A stretch of DNA of 32,305 nt from a virus (IMGVR_UViG_3300035670_000855:1-32305), one strand, 5' to 3'. Numbered from the stretch's first letter, positions 18,675 through 27,335 are shown. A program made the numbers and translations. Notes: generated by a model not told the origin, from the sequence alone.

Positions 18675-21214
18675 AATTCACGCCACAAGAAGTCGATTTT
18701 CTGCTACGGAACCTGCATAAGCTACCAATACGCGAGAAAAACGAACTTTTGCTTGCGTTAGAGGAGTTAGAGAAGCGTGATCACGCACAAAATTGCCGTG
18801 AAAACCTTCTAGAGTTCATTCAGCACGTCGATAAAAGCTACAAAATCGGTTCTCACCACCGTCGATTGGCGGAAAATCTGGAGGCGATGGCGCGTGGGGA
18901 GGAGACCCGGCTGATTGTTAACATCGCGCCGAGGTTTGGTAAGAGCATGCTGGTGTCGATTTACTTCCCGGCGTGGCTAATCGGCAACAATCCAGACAAA
19001 AAGATCATGATGGTCTCGCACACGGCGGATCTGGCGGTAGATTTTGGCCGGAAGGTGCGAAATTTGGTGGCGTCGGACGCTTACAAGAGCATTTTCCCGG
19101 ATGTGGCGCTGTCTGCGGACAGCAAATCGGCGGGTCGCTGGGATACCAACAAGGGTGGGACGTACTTTGCGGTGGGTGTCGGCGGTGCGATAGCCGGTCG
19201 GGGTGCGGATTTCCTGTGCATCGCTGGAGATGAGCGGGTGCTGACGCCGAAGGGGTGGCGGCGGGCCGACACGGTGCGTGTTGGGGACAAGATTTGGGGG
19301 TTTGCGGGGTTAGAGACGGTTGAGAAGGTCTTCATGTCGGCGCATACCCGGTATGTAACCGTAGATGGGGTGAAGATGACGCCCAACCACCCGGTTTGGA
19401 CGCATGATGCGGGGTGGGTGCGGGCAGAAAGTTTGACAACTCATAATTTAGTCGATACTGTGACGTTTTGGGCGCATGGGAGACTATGGTATGAGCGAGC
19501 AAAGCGTGCGACGCAAGCAGCGAAACAGTTCTTTTTCGCGGGCGTACAACACTTGGCAGACCCTTCGACGGCGGTGCAACAACCCGAACGCGCAGGACTA
19601 TCCGCAGTATGGCGGGCGTGGCATCAAGTGTTGCGAGCGGTGGGACACGTTCGAGAACTTCGTGCGGGACATGGGGCTGCCTCGCAATACGTCGCAGCGG
19701 CTGGTGCGGATGGATATGAAGGCCGACTACACGCCGGAGAACTGTTGCTGGGTGGACAAGGAATTGGTTCAAACGCCTCGCCGCAATGGCACCAGTCTGA
19801 CAGCGTTTGGGAAGACGCTTTCGGTAAGTCAGTGGGCGCGGGAGATGGGGATTACGCGGGACCAACTGCGGTACCGACTGGACGTGCAGGGTATGACGCC
19901 GGAGGAAGCGCTGCGCTCACCGAGAAAGAGTTGGGTGCAGCGCCGCGTTCGACGGACGAATTTGGATGGGTCCGACGTGCAGTTGTTCGAGTCATTGGCC
20001 GATGCCGCCAAGCGTATGGGGTTCGTCAAGGCTTCGTTGTGGGCTGCTTTGAAGCGCTCATCGCCAACCATGTTTTCGGGTTACTGCTGGGAGTACGTCG
20101 ACTCCGACGAGTAACTGAGCACTGGACAGGGGCGAAGACGTACTACAACTTTCAGGTGTCGGAGAGCAACACGTTTTACGTTGGTGGGTTGTTGACGCAC
20201 AACTGCATTGACGACCCGCACAATGAGCAGGACGTGCTGAACGGCAACTTGGAGACGTTCACCCGAGCGTACGAGTGGTATGCGTACGGTGCCCGGACGC
20301 GACTGATGCCCGGTGGGCGTGTGGCGGTCGTCATGACCCGTTGGGCGCAGTCGGATCTGTCGGGCAAGCTCCTGCAGGACATGGTGCGTAACCCGGAAGC
20401 GGACCAGTGGAACCTGATTGAGTTTCCGGCGTTGTTCGAGAAGAAGGGCGCGCCGAGTGATGCGCCCGAGAACAAGCGGTATCAGTCGCTGTGGCCGGAG
20501 CAGTGGTCGGTTGATGCGCTGCTGAAGACGAAGGCGTCGATGCCGCCGTTCCAGTGGAACGCGCAGTACATGCAGTCGCCGACATCGGCAGAGGCTGCGA
20601 TCATCAAACGGGAGTGGTGGCAGCCGTGGGACAAGGACCAGCCCCCTGCGTGTGAGTACATCATCATGGGTCTCGATGCGGCGGCTGAGAAGCACAACCG
20701 GTCGGACTTCACTTCGCTGACTACTTGGGGCGTGTTTATGCGGGACGGCCCTGACGGGTACCCACGGGCGAACCTGATACTGCTCAACGCGATCAAGGAG
20801 CGCTGGGAGTTTCCCACGTTGAAACAACGCGCGTACGAGGAGTACAAGGAGTGGGAGCCTGATTGGTTCGTTATTGAGAAAAAGTCGAGTGGTACGCCGC
20901 TGTTTCAGGAGCTTAGGTTCGCGGGAGTGCCAGTCAGTGAGTTCACGCCGCACCGGGGCACGGGGGATAAGACTGTTCGGTTGAACAGCGTGGCTGATAT
21001 ATTTTCGTCTGGGCTTGTATGGTACCCTGCCGGGCGACGATGGGCGGAAGATTTGATAGACGAGGTATGTGGCTTTCCAAATATGGAGCACGATGACCAA
21101 GTCGACTCGACGGTGATGTGTTTGATGCGCTTCCGTTCTGGTGGGTTCATTTCGTTGCCGACTGACAGACTGGATGACGATGACTTTATCCCGCGACGGG
21201 CGGCGTACTACTGA
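18671..21214 (+). CDS. terL: Terminase large subunit, intein-interrupted
   Basis: An 847 aa precursor of the DNA-packaging ATPase/nuclease. Walker A is PRFGKS (residues 87-92). Walker B is split by an intein: ...RGADFL | intein of 329 aa | CIDDPHNEQD. Removing residues 183-511 leaves a 518 aa TerL of normal length. The nuclease domain has its acidic residues in IMGLDAAAEKH, WFVIEKKSSG and EHDDQVDST. Because the intein interrupts the ATPase site itself, packaging should require splicing. The stop is followed nine bases later by the portal gene. Between the intein halves lies a separate out-of-frame nuclease gene (19491-20114). Confidence 0.95.
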   Translation: MKFTPQEVDFLLRNLHKLPIREKNELLLALEELEKRDHAQNCRENLLEFIQHVDKSYKIGSHHRRLAENLEAMARGEETRLIVNIAPRFGKSMLVSIYFPAWLIGNNPDKKIMMVSHTADLAVDFGRKVRNLVASDAYKSIFPDVALSADSKSAGRWDTNKGGTYFAVGVGGAIAGRGADFLCIAGDERVLTPKGWRRADTVRVGDKIWGFAGLETVEKVFMSAHTRYVTVDGVKMTPNHPVWTHDAGWVRAESLTTHNLVDTVTFWAHGRLWYERAKRATQAAKQFFFAGVQHLADPSTAVQQPERAGLSAVWRAWHQVLRAVGHVRELRAGHGAASQYVAAAGADGYEGRLHAGELLLGGQGIGSNASPQWHQSDSVWEDAFGKSVGAGDGDYAGPTAVPTGRAGYDAGGSAALTEKELGAAPRSTDEFGWVRRAVVRVIGRCRQAYGVRQGFVVGCFEALIANHVFGLLLGVRRLRRVTEHWTGAKTYYNFQVSESNTFYVGGLLTHNCIDDPHNEQDVLNGNLETFTRAYEWYAYGARTRLMPGGRVAVVMTRWAQSDLSGKLLQDMVRNPEADQWNLIEFPALFEKKGAPSDAPENKRYQSLWPEQWSVDALLKTKASMPPFQWNAQYMQSPTSAEAAIIKREWWQPWDKDQPPACEYIIMGLDAAAEKHNRSDFTSLTTWGVFMRDGPDGYPRANLILLNAIKERWEFPTLKQRAYEEYKEWEPDWFVIEKKSSGTPLFQELRFAGVPVSEFTPHRGTGDKTVRLNSVADIFSSGLVWYPAGRRWAEDLIDEVCGFPNMEHDDQVDSTVMCLMRFRSGGFISLPTDRLDDDDFIPRRAAYY
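19217..20203 (+). mobile_element. Intein in TerL (329 aa) with out-of-frame insert
   Basis: The N-terminal splicing region starts CIAGDERVLTPKGWRRADTV (Cys1 at 19217) and includes block B MTPNHPVWTHDAGW (T55, H58). The C-terminal region is YYNFQVSESNTFYVGGLLTH followed by Asn329 (20201-20203); the next extein residue is Cys. All catalytic residues for standard protein splicing are present. Only about 91 N-terminal and 30 C-terminal residues look like Hint sequence. The ~207 codons between them are an Ala/Gly-rich translation of another gene's DNA in the wrong frame. No endonuclease motif occurs in the intein's own frame. Confidence 0.93.
19491..20114 (+). CDS. Homing-endonuclease-like protein nested out of frame in the TerL intein
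   Basis: A 207 aa gene in the +1 frame relative to terL, entirely inside the intein. ATG 19491 has GGGAG (19478-19482) eight bases upstream; an ATG five codons earlier lacks such a site. Residues 17-60, with RAYNTWQTLRRRC, YGGRGIKCCERW and FENFVRDMG, then YTPENCCWV at 80-88, match a phage family of putative homing nucleases (usual form YGGRGI...C..W...F and NCRW). Residues 110-142 (LSVSQWAREMGITRDQLRYR) and 166-203 (FESLADAAKRMG ... FSGYCWEY) resemble NUMOD-type DNA-binding repeats. It would spread the intein by cutting intein-free terL. Catalytic residues are not certain, and R73-M-D75 deviates from the usual DRID. Confidence 0.85.
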   Translation: MSEQSVRRKQRNSSFSRAYNTWQTLRRRCNNPNAQDYPQYGGRGIKCCERWDTFENFVRDMGLPRNTSQRLVRMDMKADYTPENCCWVDKELVQTPRRNGTSLTAFGKTLSVSQWAREMGITRDQLRYRLDVQGMTPEEALRSPRKSWVQRRVRRTNLDGSDVQLFESLADAAKRMGFVKASLWAALKRSSPTMFSGYCWEYVDSDE

Positions 21215-21222
21215 GGTAGATC

Positions 21223-23700
21223 ATGATAGAAAAGGCCCTTAACCAGTTGCCGCTTGGGTTGGGGATGTTGTCTGGCGAAATGGATGCCGGGGAACCTCTT
21301 GTCATCGAGATAGAGAACCCTGATTCGGTGCGTATTGGGGACATTGAACTCGACTTTAACCCGGAGCCGCAGGTTTCTTTTGGGTCTAATCTTGCAGAGC
21401 ACATGGACCAGTCGGCGCTTAGCAGCGTCGCAGACATGCTGTCGGACTTCTACAACACGGACCTGAACTCTCGGTCGGAGTGGGAAGAGACCTACCGGGA
21501 AGGGTTGGATCTGCTGGGCCTGAAGATGGAGGAGCGCACGGAGCCGTGGGAAGGCGCGTGTGGCGTGACGCACCCGCTGCTGGCAGAAGCAGTGGTGCGG
21601 TTCCAGTCTGAGACGATCATGGAGACGTTCCCGGCGGCTGGCCCCGTCAAGACCAAGATCATCGGTGCGGTGACGAAAGAGCGGGAGGAGGCTGCGCAGC
21701 GGGTCAGTGAGGACATGAACCACTGGCTGACTGATCGCATGCCGGACTACCGTGCCGAGCACGAGCGTCTGCTCTGGAGCCTGCCGATCGCCGGATCTGC
21801 GTTCAAGAAGATCTACTACAACAGCTACGACGAGCGCCCCGCTACGCCGTTCATTCCGGCGGAAGACTTCATCGTAAGCTACGGTTCGACGGACCTGCAG
21901 AGTGCGCCGCGTTACGCGCACCGGATGAAGAAGACTCGCAATGAGATTCGCAAACTGCAGCTTCAGGGGTTCTATCGGGACATCGACATTGGCGATCCGT
22001 CCGTCGATACGATGGATGAGATCAAGCGAGCGAAGGACGACCAGCAGGGGTTCAGTGCGGTAAAGGACGACCGCTTCACCATTCTGGAGTACCACGTCGA
22101 CCTCGACCTGCCGGGCTTCGAGGACATGGAGGACGGCCAAGAAACGGGGCTGGAGCTACCGTACGTTGTTCACTATCTGCTGGACAGCGACGAGATCTTG
22201 GCGGTGTATAGGAACTGGGACGAAGACGACCCGCGTCGCGAGAAGCGGATTCACTTCTCCAAGTACGATTACATCCCCGGCTTTGGGTTCTACGGATTGG
22301 GCCTGATTCACTTGGTGGGGGGCTTCGCCAAGGGCGCTACAGCCATCATGCGGCAGTTAGTAGACGCAGGTACGCTGTCGAACCTGCCGGGTGGGTTGAA
22401 GACGCGGGGACTGCGAATTCGTGGTGGTGACACGCCGATCGCGCCGGGTGAGTTCCGTGACACGGACGTTGCCAGTGGCTCGATCAAAGAAAACATCATG
22501 CCGCTGCCGTATAAAGAGCCGTCCCAGGTGCTGTTCAACCTGTTGAATGGCATCGTGCAGGAGGGCCGGCGGTTCGCGGCTATCGCGGATGTTAACGTTG
22601 CTGACTTGCAGCCCAATGCGCCGGTTGGCAGTACGCTGGCGATTCTTGAGCGTACGCTGAAGACCATGAGCGCCATTCAGGCGCGGGTTCATGCGGCGAT
22701 GAAGCAGGAGTTCCGCCTGCTGAAAGCGATCATCCGAGACAACACGCCGTCGCAGTATTCGTACCGTCCAGACTACGCGGACAGTTACATCAAGCAGGCT
22801 GACTACGACACGGTTGAAGTCATCCCGGTCAGTGATCCGAATGCATCGACGATGGCGCAGCGGATAGCTCAGTATCAGGCAGCGCTGCAGTTGGCGCAGA
22901 GCGCTCCGCAATTGTATGACATGGCGGCTCTACATCGGCAGATGTTGGAGGTGCTAGGCATCCGTAACGCGGAACGCATCCTGCCGACGACGGACGACAT
23001 CAAGCCGACAGATCCGATAACCGAGAACATGGAGGTCATAACGGGGAAACCCGTCAAGGCGTTCATGTATCAGGACCATCAGGCGCACTTACTGGCTCAC
23101 ACGTCGTTCCTGAAAGACCCCAAAGTTCAGCAGAATTTGGCCGACAATCCTGCGGCCCCTATGCTGGCTGCTGCGCTCATGGCGCACATTGCCGAGCATA
23201 CGGCGTTCCAATATCGCCGTGATATCGAGAACAGCTTGGGTGTACCGCTTCCGCACCCCGACCAGAAACTGCCAGAGGACGTGGAGGTCGAGTTGTCGCG
23301 CCTCTCCGCTCAAGCAGCGGATCGCGTTCTCCAGCGCAATACAAACGAAGCAGCACAGGCGCAAGCGCAACAACAGGCGCAAGACCCGGTTGTGCAGATG
23401 CAGATGCAGGAAGTGCAGATCAAACAGGCAGAAGTGCAGCGTAAAGCGCAGAAGGACCAGATGGACTTCGCGATTGCACAGGAGCGCTTGAAGATCGACC
23501 AGATCCGCGCGCAACTGCCCCCCAATCCACCCCAGATGCCGGACCCAAACAAGGCGGCTGAGGTGCAACTGAAAGCAGCGGAAATCCAGCGGAAGGTACA
23601 AAAAGACCAGTTGGATCACGCTGTAGACGTGGAGAAACTGCGCGTTGAGCGCGAAAAAGCGGTGATTGCCGCGCAAAGTAAAACTAAGCAAGGAGCTTAG
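21223..23700 (+). CDS. Portal protein
   Basis: An 825 aa protein that should form the dodecameric DNA-entry ring at one capsid vertex. Recognisable phage-portal stretches include KEREEAAQRVSEDMNHWLTD, ERLLWSLPIAGSAFKKIYYN and PAEDFIVSYGSTDLQSAPRY, the stem and wing region of large portals from podovirus-like phages. The C-terminal ~180 residues are a long Gln/Ala-rich coiled coil (QAQAQQQAQDPVVQMQMQEV and similar), typical of the barrel extension. It follows terL by nine bases with GAGGTAGATC as leader, and is followed at once by a small gene. Confidence 0.93.
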   Translation: MIEKALNQLPLGLGMLSGEMDAGEPLVIEIENPDSVRIGDIELDFNPEPQVSFGSNLAEHMDQSALSSVADMLSDFYNTDLNSRSEWEETYREGLDLLGLKMEERTEPWEGACGVTHPLLAEAVVRFQSETIMETFPAAGPVKTKIIGAVTKEREEAAQRVSEDMNHWLTDRMPDYRAEHERLLWSLPIAGSAFKKIYYNSYDERPATPFIPAEDFIVSYGSTDLQSAPRYAHRMKKTRNEIRKLQLQGFYRDIDIGDPSVDTMDEIKRAKDDQQGFSAVKDDRFTILEYHVDLDLPGFEDMEDGQETGLELPYVVHYLLDSDEILAVYRNWDEDDPRREKRIHFSKYDYIPGFGFYGLGLIHLVGGFAKGATAIMRQLVDAGTLSNLPGGLKTRGLRIRGGDTPIAPGEFRDTDVASGSIKENIMPLPYKEPSQVLFNLLNGIVQEGRRFAAIADVNVADLQPNAPVGSTLAILERTLKTMSAIQARVHAAMKQEFRLLKAIIRDNTPSQYSYRPDYADSYIKQADYDTVEVIPVSDPNASTMAQRIAQYQAALQLAQSAPQLYDMAALHRQMLEVLGIRNAERILPTTDDIKPTDPITENMEVITGKPVKAFMYQDHQAHLLAHTSFLKDPKVQQNLADNPAAPMLAAALMAHIAEHTAFQYRRDIENSLGVPLPHPDQKLPEDVEVELSRLSAQAADRVLQRNTNEAAQAQAQQQAQDPVVQMQMQEVQIKQAEVQRKAQKDQMDFAIAQERLKIDQIRAQLPPNPPQMPDPNKAAEVQLKAAEIQRKVQKDQLDHAVDVEKLRVEREKAVIAAQSKTKQGA

Positions 23701-23701
23701 C

Positions 23702-23896
23702 ATGTTGCCCAACTTTGTTACGCAAGTTCGTCAGGAGGTACTTGATGAACGGGACGCGGTAGCGGCGGCGCTGGCCGGTAATGCGGCTAAAACGCTGGAC
23801 GACTACCGATATATGACCGGCATTATTCGCGGTCTGGACGTATCCGTGGATCTCCTTGAGCGCCGCATGCGGGCGTTTATGGAGGTCGATCGATGA
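23702..23896 (+). CDS. Small conserved head-region protein (64 aa)
   Basis: ATG 23702 has AAGGAG about seven bases upstream. The longer frame beginning at 23666 overlaps the portal gene and is not favoured. The product MLPNFVTQVRQEVLDERDAV, then LDDYRYMTGIIRGLDVSVDL, is helical. Its position between portal and GroES-like genes is conserved in many environmental phages as far as I recall. It overlaps the next gene by four bases. The role is unknown, possibly in assembly. Confidence 0.75.
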   Translation: MLPNFVTQVRQEVLDERDAVAAALAGNAAKTLDDYRYMTGIIRGLDVSVDLLERRMRAFMEVDR

Positions 23897-24264
23897 GTCA
23901 GGACATCGACCCGACTGATTCGCAGATTGAAGACGCACTGCCGCGACCCACTGGGTACAAGATTCTCATCGCGCTGCCCGAGGTGGCAGAGACTTTTGGC
24001 GATAGCGGCATTCTCAAACCCACGGCAGTAGTTCGACAGGACGAAGTCGCTAGTGTCGTTGCGTTGGTGCTGGATCTCGGCCCCGATGCGTACGCGGACA
24101 AGGACAAGTTTCCTTCTGGTGCGTGGTGTAAACCGGGCGACTATGTACTCGTGCGAGCGTATTCCGGCACGCGGTTCAAGGTTTACGGGAAAGAGTTTCG
24201 TTTGATTAACGATGACACCGTAGAAGGCGTCGTTGCTAACCCGGCTGCATACAGCCGCATTTGA
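23893..24264 (+). CDS. GroES-like co-chaperonin
   Basis: A 123 aa protein with the Cpn10 layout. GYKILIALPEVAETFGDSGI corresponds to the GroES N-terminal strand and the start of the mobile loop. VVALVLDLGPDAYADKDKFP followed by WCKPGDYVLVRAYSGTRFKV is the beta-barrel core with 'G-D-V'-type turn, and RLINDDTVEGVV matches the C-terminal 'ilaiv' region. Phages use such proteins, as T4 uses gp31, to adapt host GroEL for folding capsid protein. Its place between portal and scaffold fits that job. Confidence 0.85.
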   Translation: MSQDIDPTDSQIEDALPRPTGYKILIALPEVAETFGDSGILKPTAVVRQDEVASVVALVLDLGPDAYADKDKFPSGAWCKPGDYVLVRAYSGTRFKVYGKEFRLINDDTVEGVVANPAAYSRI

Positions 24265-24272
24265 GGTGATTT

Positions 24273-25220
24273 ATGCCGACTGAATCGTTCGAGACCGAAT
24301 TGGATTTGGACAATCCCGGTAAACCGGTCGTTACTGATCAGGATGATCAGCAGATCAGCGTCGAGATTGTTGACGATACGCCGCCGGAAGATCGGAACCG
24401 TGCGCCGCTGCCTGAAACGGTAAAGCAGGAACTCGACGAAGACGATCCGACCGAGGAGTATTCGGAGAAAGTCAAACAGCGCATTGCGCGTATGAAGAAA
24501 GCTTGGCACGACGAACGACGTGCCAAAGAGGCGGCTACGCGAGAGCGGGACGAAGCCATTCGGTTGGCGCAGCAGGCGTACTACGAACGCCAGCAGTCAC
24601 TCAAACACCTTGAATCAAACGAAGCTTGGGCATTGGAGCACGCTAAAAGCCGCGCTCAGGCCGATCTGGAAGCAGCGAAGCGCGCGTATCGGGATGCGTA
24701 TGAAGCTGGGGAAACTGACGCTGTTGTAGAAGCGCAGCAGAGACTTCAGCTTGCGACTATTGAGTACGACCGCGTCGTTAATTACCAACCACCCAAAAGG
24801 GTAGTTAACGAGGAAGCTTTACAACCTCAACCGAATCAAGTATACAGACAACCACAAACACCCCAGCTTGACCCTAAAGTGGTCGAGTGGAGCAACCGAA
24901 ATCGGTGGTTCGGCGTCGATCCTGAGATGACGAACTTTGCGATGGGGGTGCATCAACGACTTGTTCAGGACGGTGTTAGTCCTGAATCCGACGAGTATTA
25001 CGAGCGGTTGGACGCTCGCATCAGGCAAGTGTACCCCGATCAAGTGGGTGCGCAGCCTGCGCAAAAGCGGCAATCTCCTACTGTTGTCGCGCCTGTAGGA
25101 CGTGCTCCAAAAGGAAAGAAGGTAGTGCTAACCAAGTCTCAACTTGCGGTTGCCAAAAAACTCGGCATCACGCCCGAGGAATACGCCAAGGAAATGCTTA
25201 GACTGGAAGGTGGTGCGTAA
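24273..25220 (+). CDS. Capsid scaffold-like protein
   Basis: A 315 aa acidic, mostly helical protein. The N-terminus is Asp/Glu-rich, and residues ~70-165 are a continuous charged coiled coil (KQRIARMKKAWHDERRAKEA onward). A proline/glutamine linker follows. The C-terminal domain ends GKKVVLTKSQLAVAKKLGIT, then PEEYAKEMLRLEGG; 'LT..E...A...GI...EYA' is a common end of phage scaffolds that binds capsid protein. Gene order (portal, GroES-like, this, capsid) supports the call. The next gene starts in its stop codon (TAATG). Confidence 0.82.
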   Translation: MPTESFETELDLDNPGKPVVTDQDDQQISVEIVDDTPPEDRNRAPLPETVKQELDEDDPTEEYSEKVKQRIARMKKAWHDERRAKEAATRERDEAIRLAQQAYYERQQSLKHLESNEAWALEHAKSRAQADLEAAKRAYRDAYEAGETDAVVEAQQRLQLATIEYDRVVNYQPPKRVVNEEALQPQPNQVYRQPQTPQLDPKVVEWSNRNRWFGVDPEMTNFAMGVHQRLVQDGVSPESDEYYERLDARIRQVYPDQVGAQPAQKRQSPTVVAPVGRAPKGKKVVLTKSQLAVAKKLGITPEEYAKEMLRLEGGA

Positions 25221-25666
25221 TGAGTAACCGACAAGGCCGAGAACTTGAGACCCGCGATCAAACCGCGCGCAAAAAAATGTGGCAGCCGGCGGATTTGCTG
25301 CCGAATCCTACTCCGGTGGAAGGCTACGAATTTCGATATGTTCGTAAGTCGATGATGGGGCAGGATGATCCGACTAATACGTCGCGTAGTTTTCGTGAGG
25401 GCTGGGAACCATGCCGTCTTGAAGACCACCCAGAGCTTCGTTTGTCCATCGATCCGGGCACGGAGAATTCTGGAATGGTCGAAATTGGCGGGCTGATTCT
25501 GTGCAAGATGCCGGAAGAAATGGTGGCTCAACGTCGCGCCCATTACAGGCAGCGTTCAGAAGCCGCTGAAGAATCGGTAGATGCCGCCCTGATGCGTGAA
25601 AATGACTCTCGTATGCCGTTGTTCAAAGAGCGCAAGTCGAGCGTCAGTTTCGGCAGAGGCAATTAG
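25220..25666 (+). CDS. Conserved head-region protein (148 aa)
   Basis: Contains ARKKMWQPADLLPNPTPVEG, then YEFRYVRKSMMGQDD and a C-terminal FKERKSSVSFGRG. Phages with this type of scaffold and capsid often carry a similar protein here. It is probably a minor head or assembly factor. I do not know its function. It is coupled to the scaffold gene by a TAATG overlap. Confidence 0.7.
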   Translation: MSNRQGRELETRDQTARKKMWQPADLLPNPTPVEGYEFRYVRKSMMGQDDPTNTSRSFREGWEPCRLEDHPELRLSIDPGTENSGMVEIGGLILCKMPEEMVAQRRAHYRQRSEAAEESVDAALMRENDSRMPLFKERKSSVSFGRGN

Positions 25667-25695
25667 CCAATCGATAAAATTTTTGGAGAAACACA

Positions 25696-26313
25696 ATGTC
25701 TCAAGTTCGCACTCCTATCGGGCTTACGCCCTACAACATGCAGGGTGGTGCGTCATCCAATGGCGGCGCTATCCGTCAATTTGTCATGACGGCCAACTCG
25801 GCGAACGCCATTGGCTTCGGTGGCCTTGTTCAGCTTTCGGGCGGGAACATTGTCGCGGCTTCGGCTTCTCCGACTTCTTCGACGCGGGGCCTTATCGGCG
25901 TTTGCGTGGGGGTGAGCTTCGTAGATCCGACGCTGAAGCAGCAGTTGTACGCGCAGTCGCTGCCGGCTAACGCTGTGACCAACGGCTATACCAACATCCG
26001 CATTTTCGTCAACGACGACCCGAACCAACTGTTTCTGGCGCATGCTGATACGGCAGTTGGCACTCTGTCTGGCGGCGCACGCGCGGCTATCGGCCTCAAC
26101 TGTGCAGTTCAAGATTTCGGCATCACGGCGGCTACTGGTCGGGCGCAGACGGTGCTCAACAGTGGATCGAACTGGGGTAGCTTTGGTAACGGTGACCTCG
26201 CGGTTCGCGTGGTTGACGTTGTTGAAGACACTCTGGAAGACGATTACCCGGAACTGATCGTCATGATCAACCCCGGCGTCCACTCGTACACGCAGAACGC
26301 TGGCCGTAGCTGA
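25696..26313 (+). CDS. Probable capsid decoration or stabilising protein (205 aa)
   Basis: Begins MSQVRTPIGLTPYNMQGGAS and is rich in Gly, Ala, Ser and Asn with many short beta strands (YTNIRIFVNDDPNQLFLAHA, GNGDLAVRVVDVVED). Such sequences immediately before the capsid gene are usually decoration or head-stabilising proteins. TTGGAG lies upstream of ATG 25696. No family name can be given. It ends twelve bases before the major capsid gene, with GAGGAG serving the latter. Confidence 0.65.
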   Translation: MSQVRTPIGLTPYNMQGGASSNGGAIRQFVMTANSANAIGFGGLVQLSGGNIVAASASPTSSTRGLIGVCVGVSFVDPTLKQQLYAQSLPANAVTNGYTNIRIFVNDDPNQLFLAHADTAVGTLSGGARAAIGLNCAVQDFGITAATGRAQTVLNSGSNWGSFGNGDLAVRVVDVVEDTLEDDYPELIVMINPGVHSYTQNAGRS

Positions 26314-26325
26314 GGAGACTGAATA

Positions 26326-27231
26326 ATGGCAATTTCACGCGCGCAACTGCTCAAGGAACTGCTCCCCGGCCTTAACGCTCTGTTTGGCATGGAGTACAAG
26401 CGGTATCCTGACGAGCACAAAGAGATCTACGAAACGGAAACTTCGGATCGCTCGTTCGAGGAAGAAGTGAAGCTGTCGGGCTTTGGCATCGCCCCTGTCA
26501 AGCAGGAAGGCGCGGCTATCGCGTACGACACGGCGCAGGAAGCGTTCACTGCACGTTATGTGCATGAAACGATCGCGCTGGGCTTCGCGCTGACTGAAGA
26601 AGCGATTGAAGACAATCTGTACGACACGCTGTCGGCTCGCTACACGAAGGCCCTTGCGCGTTCGATGGCGTACACCAAGCAGGTCAAAGCAGCGTCACTG
26701 CTGAACAACGCCTTCTCTGGTGGCCCGACCTATGGCGACGGCCAAGTTCTTTGCTCGACCGCTCACCCGCTGGTATCTGGAGCGACCAACTCCAATACGT
26801 TCGCGGCTGCGGCTGACCTGAACGAAACCTCGCTGGAAGCCGCTGCAATCCAGATCGCTGCTTGGACCGACGAGCGCGGCCTGCTGATCGCAGCCAAGCC
26901 GAAGAAGCTGATTATCCCGACCTCGCTGATGTTCGTTGCTACGCGCATCCTTGAGACGGATTACCGGCCCGGTACGTCGGATAACGACGTGAACGCGATC
27001 AAGACTAACGGCACTGTGTCCGGCGGTTGGACTGTCAACCACTGGCTCACGGACCCGAATGCTTGGTTCCTGACCACGGACATTCCGAACGGCATGAAGC
27101 ACTTCGAGCGCGTCAAGATGAGCACCGGCTTTGAAGGCGACTTCGATACCGGCAATGTTCGCTACAAGGCTCGTGAGCGCTACAGCTTCGGCGTGAGCGA
27201 TCCGCTGGGCATCTTCGGCGTGAATGGCTAA
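26326..27231 (+). CDS. Major capsid protein
   Basis: A 301 aa protein of the Mu gpT-like/HK97-fold capsid type. MAISRAQLLKELLPGLNALF opens the N-arm. RYVHETIALGFALTEEAIED and YTKALARSMAYTKQVKAASL match the spine helix region. YGDGQVLCSTAHP followed by ERGLLIAAKPKKLIIPTSLM is the A-domain pattern of this family, and the end RYKARERYSFGVSDPLGIFG is typical. The gene has a GAGGAG leader and is followed by a strong terminator, consistent with high expression. Confidence 0.92.
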   Translation: MAISRAQLLKELLPGLNALFGMEYKRYPDEHKEIYETETSDRSFEEEVKLSGFGIAPVKQEGAAIAYDTAQEAFTARYVHETIALGFALTEEAIEDNLYDTLSARYTKALARSMAYTKQVKAASLLNNAFSGGPTYGDGQVLCSTAHPLVSGATNSNTFAAAADLNETSLEAAAIQIAAWTDERGLLIAAKPKKLIIPTSLMFVATRILETDYRPGTSDNDVNAIKTNGTVSGGWTVNHWLTDPNAWFLTTDIPNGMKHFERVKMSTGFEGDFDTGNVRYKARERYSFGVSDPLGIFGVNG

Positions 27232-27252
27232 CGAGTAGTCGTTAAACCATGC

Positions 27253-27278
27253 AAAAACCCCGCTTCGGCGGGGTTTTT
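27253..27278 (+). terminator. Terminator after the capsid gene
   Basis: Stem CCCCGC / GCGGGG with TTCG tetraloop (27258-27273), flanked by five A and five T. Because of the A-tract it may also work on the other strand. It separates the head operon from the downstream genes. Confidence 0.93.
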
Positions 27279-27307
27279 GTTGTACGCGGGCGAATAGCGG
27301 AAATCAC

Positions 27308-27335
27308 TTGCTATCGTGATGCGCTATGTTATAAA
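27308..27335 (+). promoter_or_regulatory. Promoter candidate for the post-capsid operon
   Basis: -35 TTGCTA (27308-27313), 16-base spacer, -10 TATAAA (27330-27335) in the 184-base gap after the capsid terminator. It would restart transcription towards 27416. Confidence 0.5.

Noticed and set aside
19476-20114. Frameshift (sequencing error) as explanation for the split between intein and nuclease frames
   Set aside because: Two compensating indels would be needed exactly at both borders, and the nuclease has its own well-placed ribosome binding site, start and stop. It stays the main alternative until reads are checked.
20081-21100. 339-codon minus-strand frame over terL
   Set aside because: Arg-rich antisense shadow of the TerL nuclease domain with no motif.
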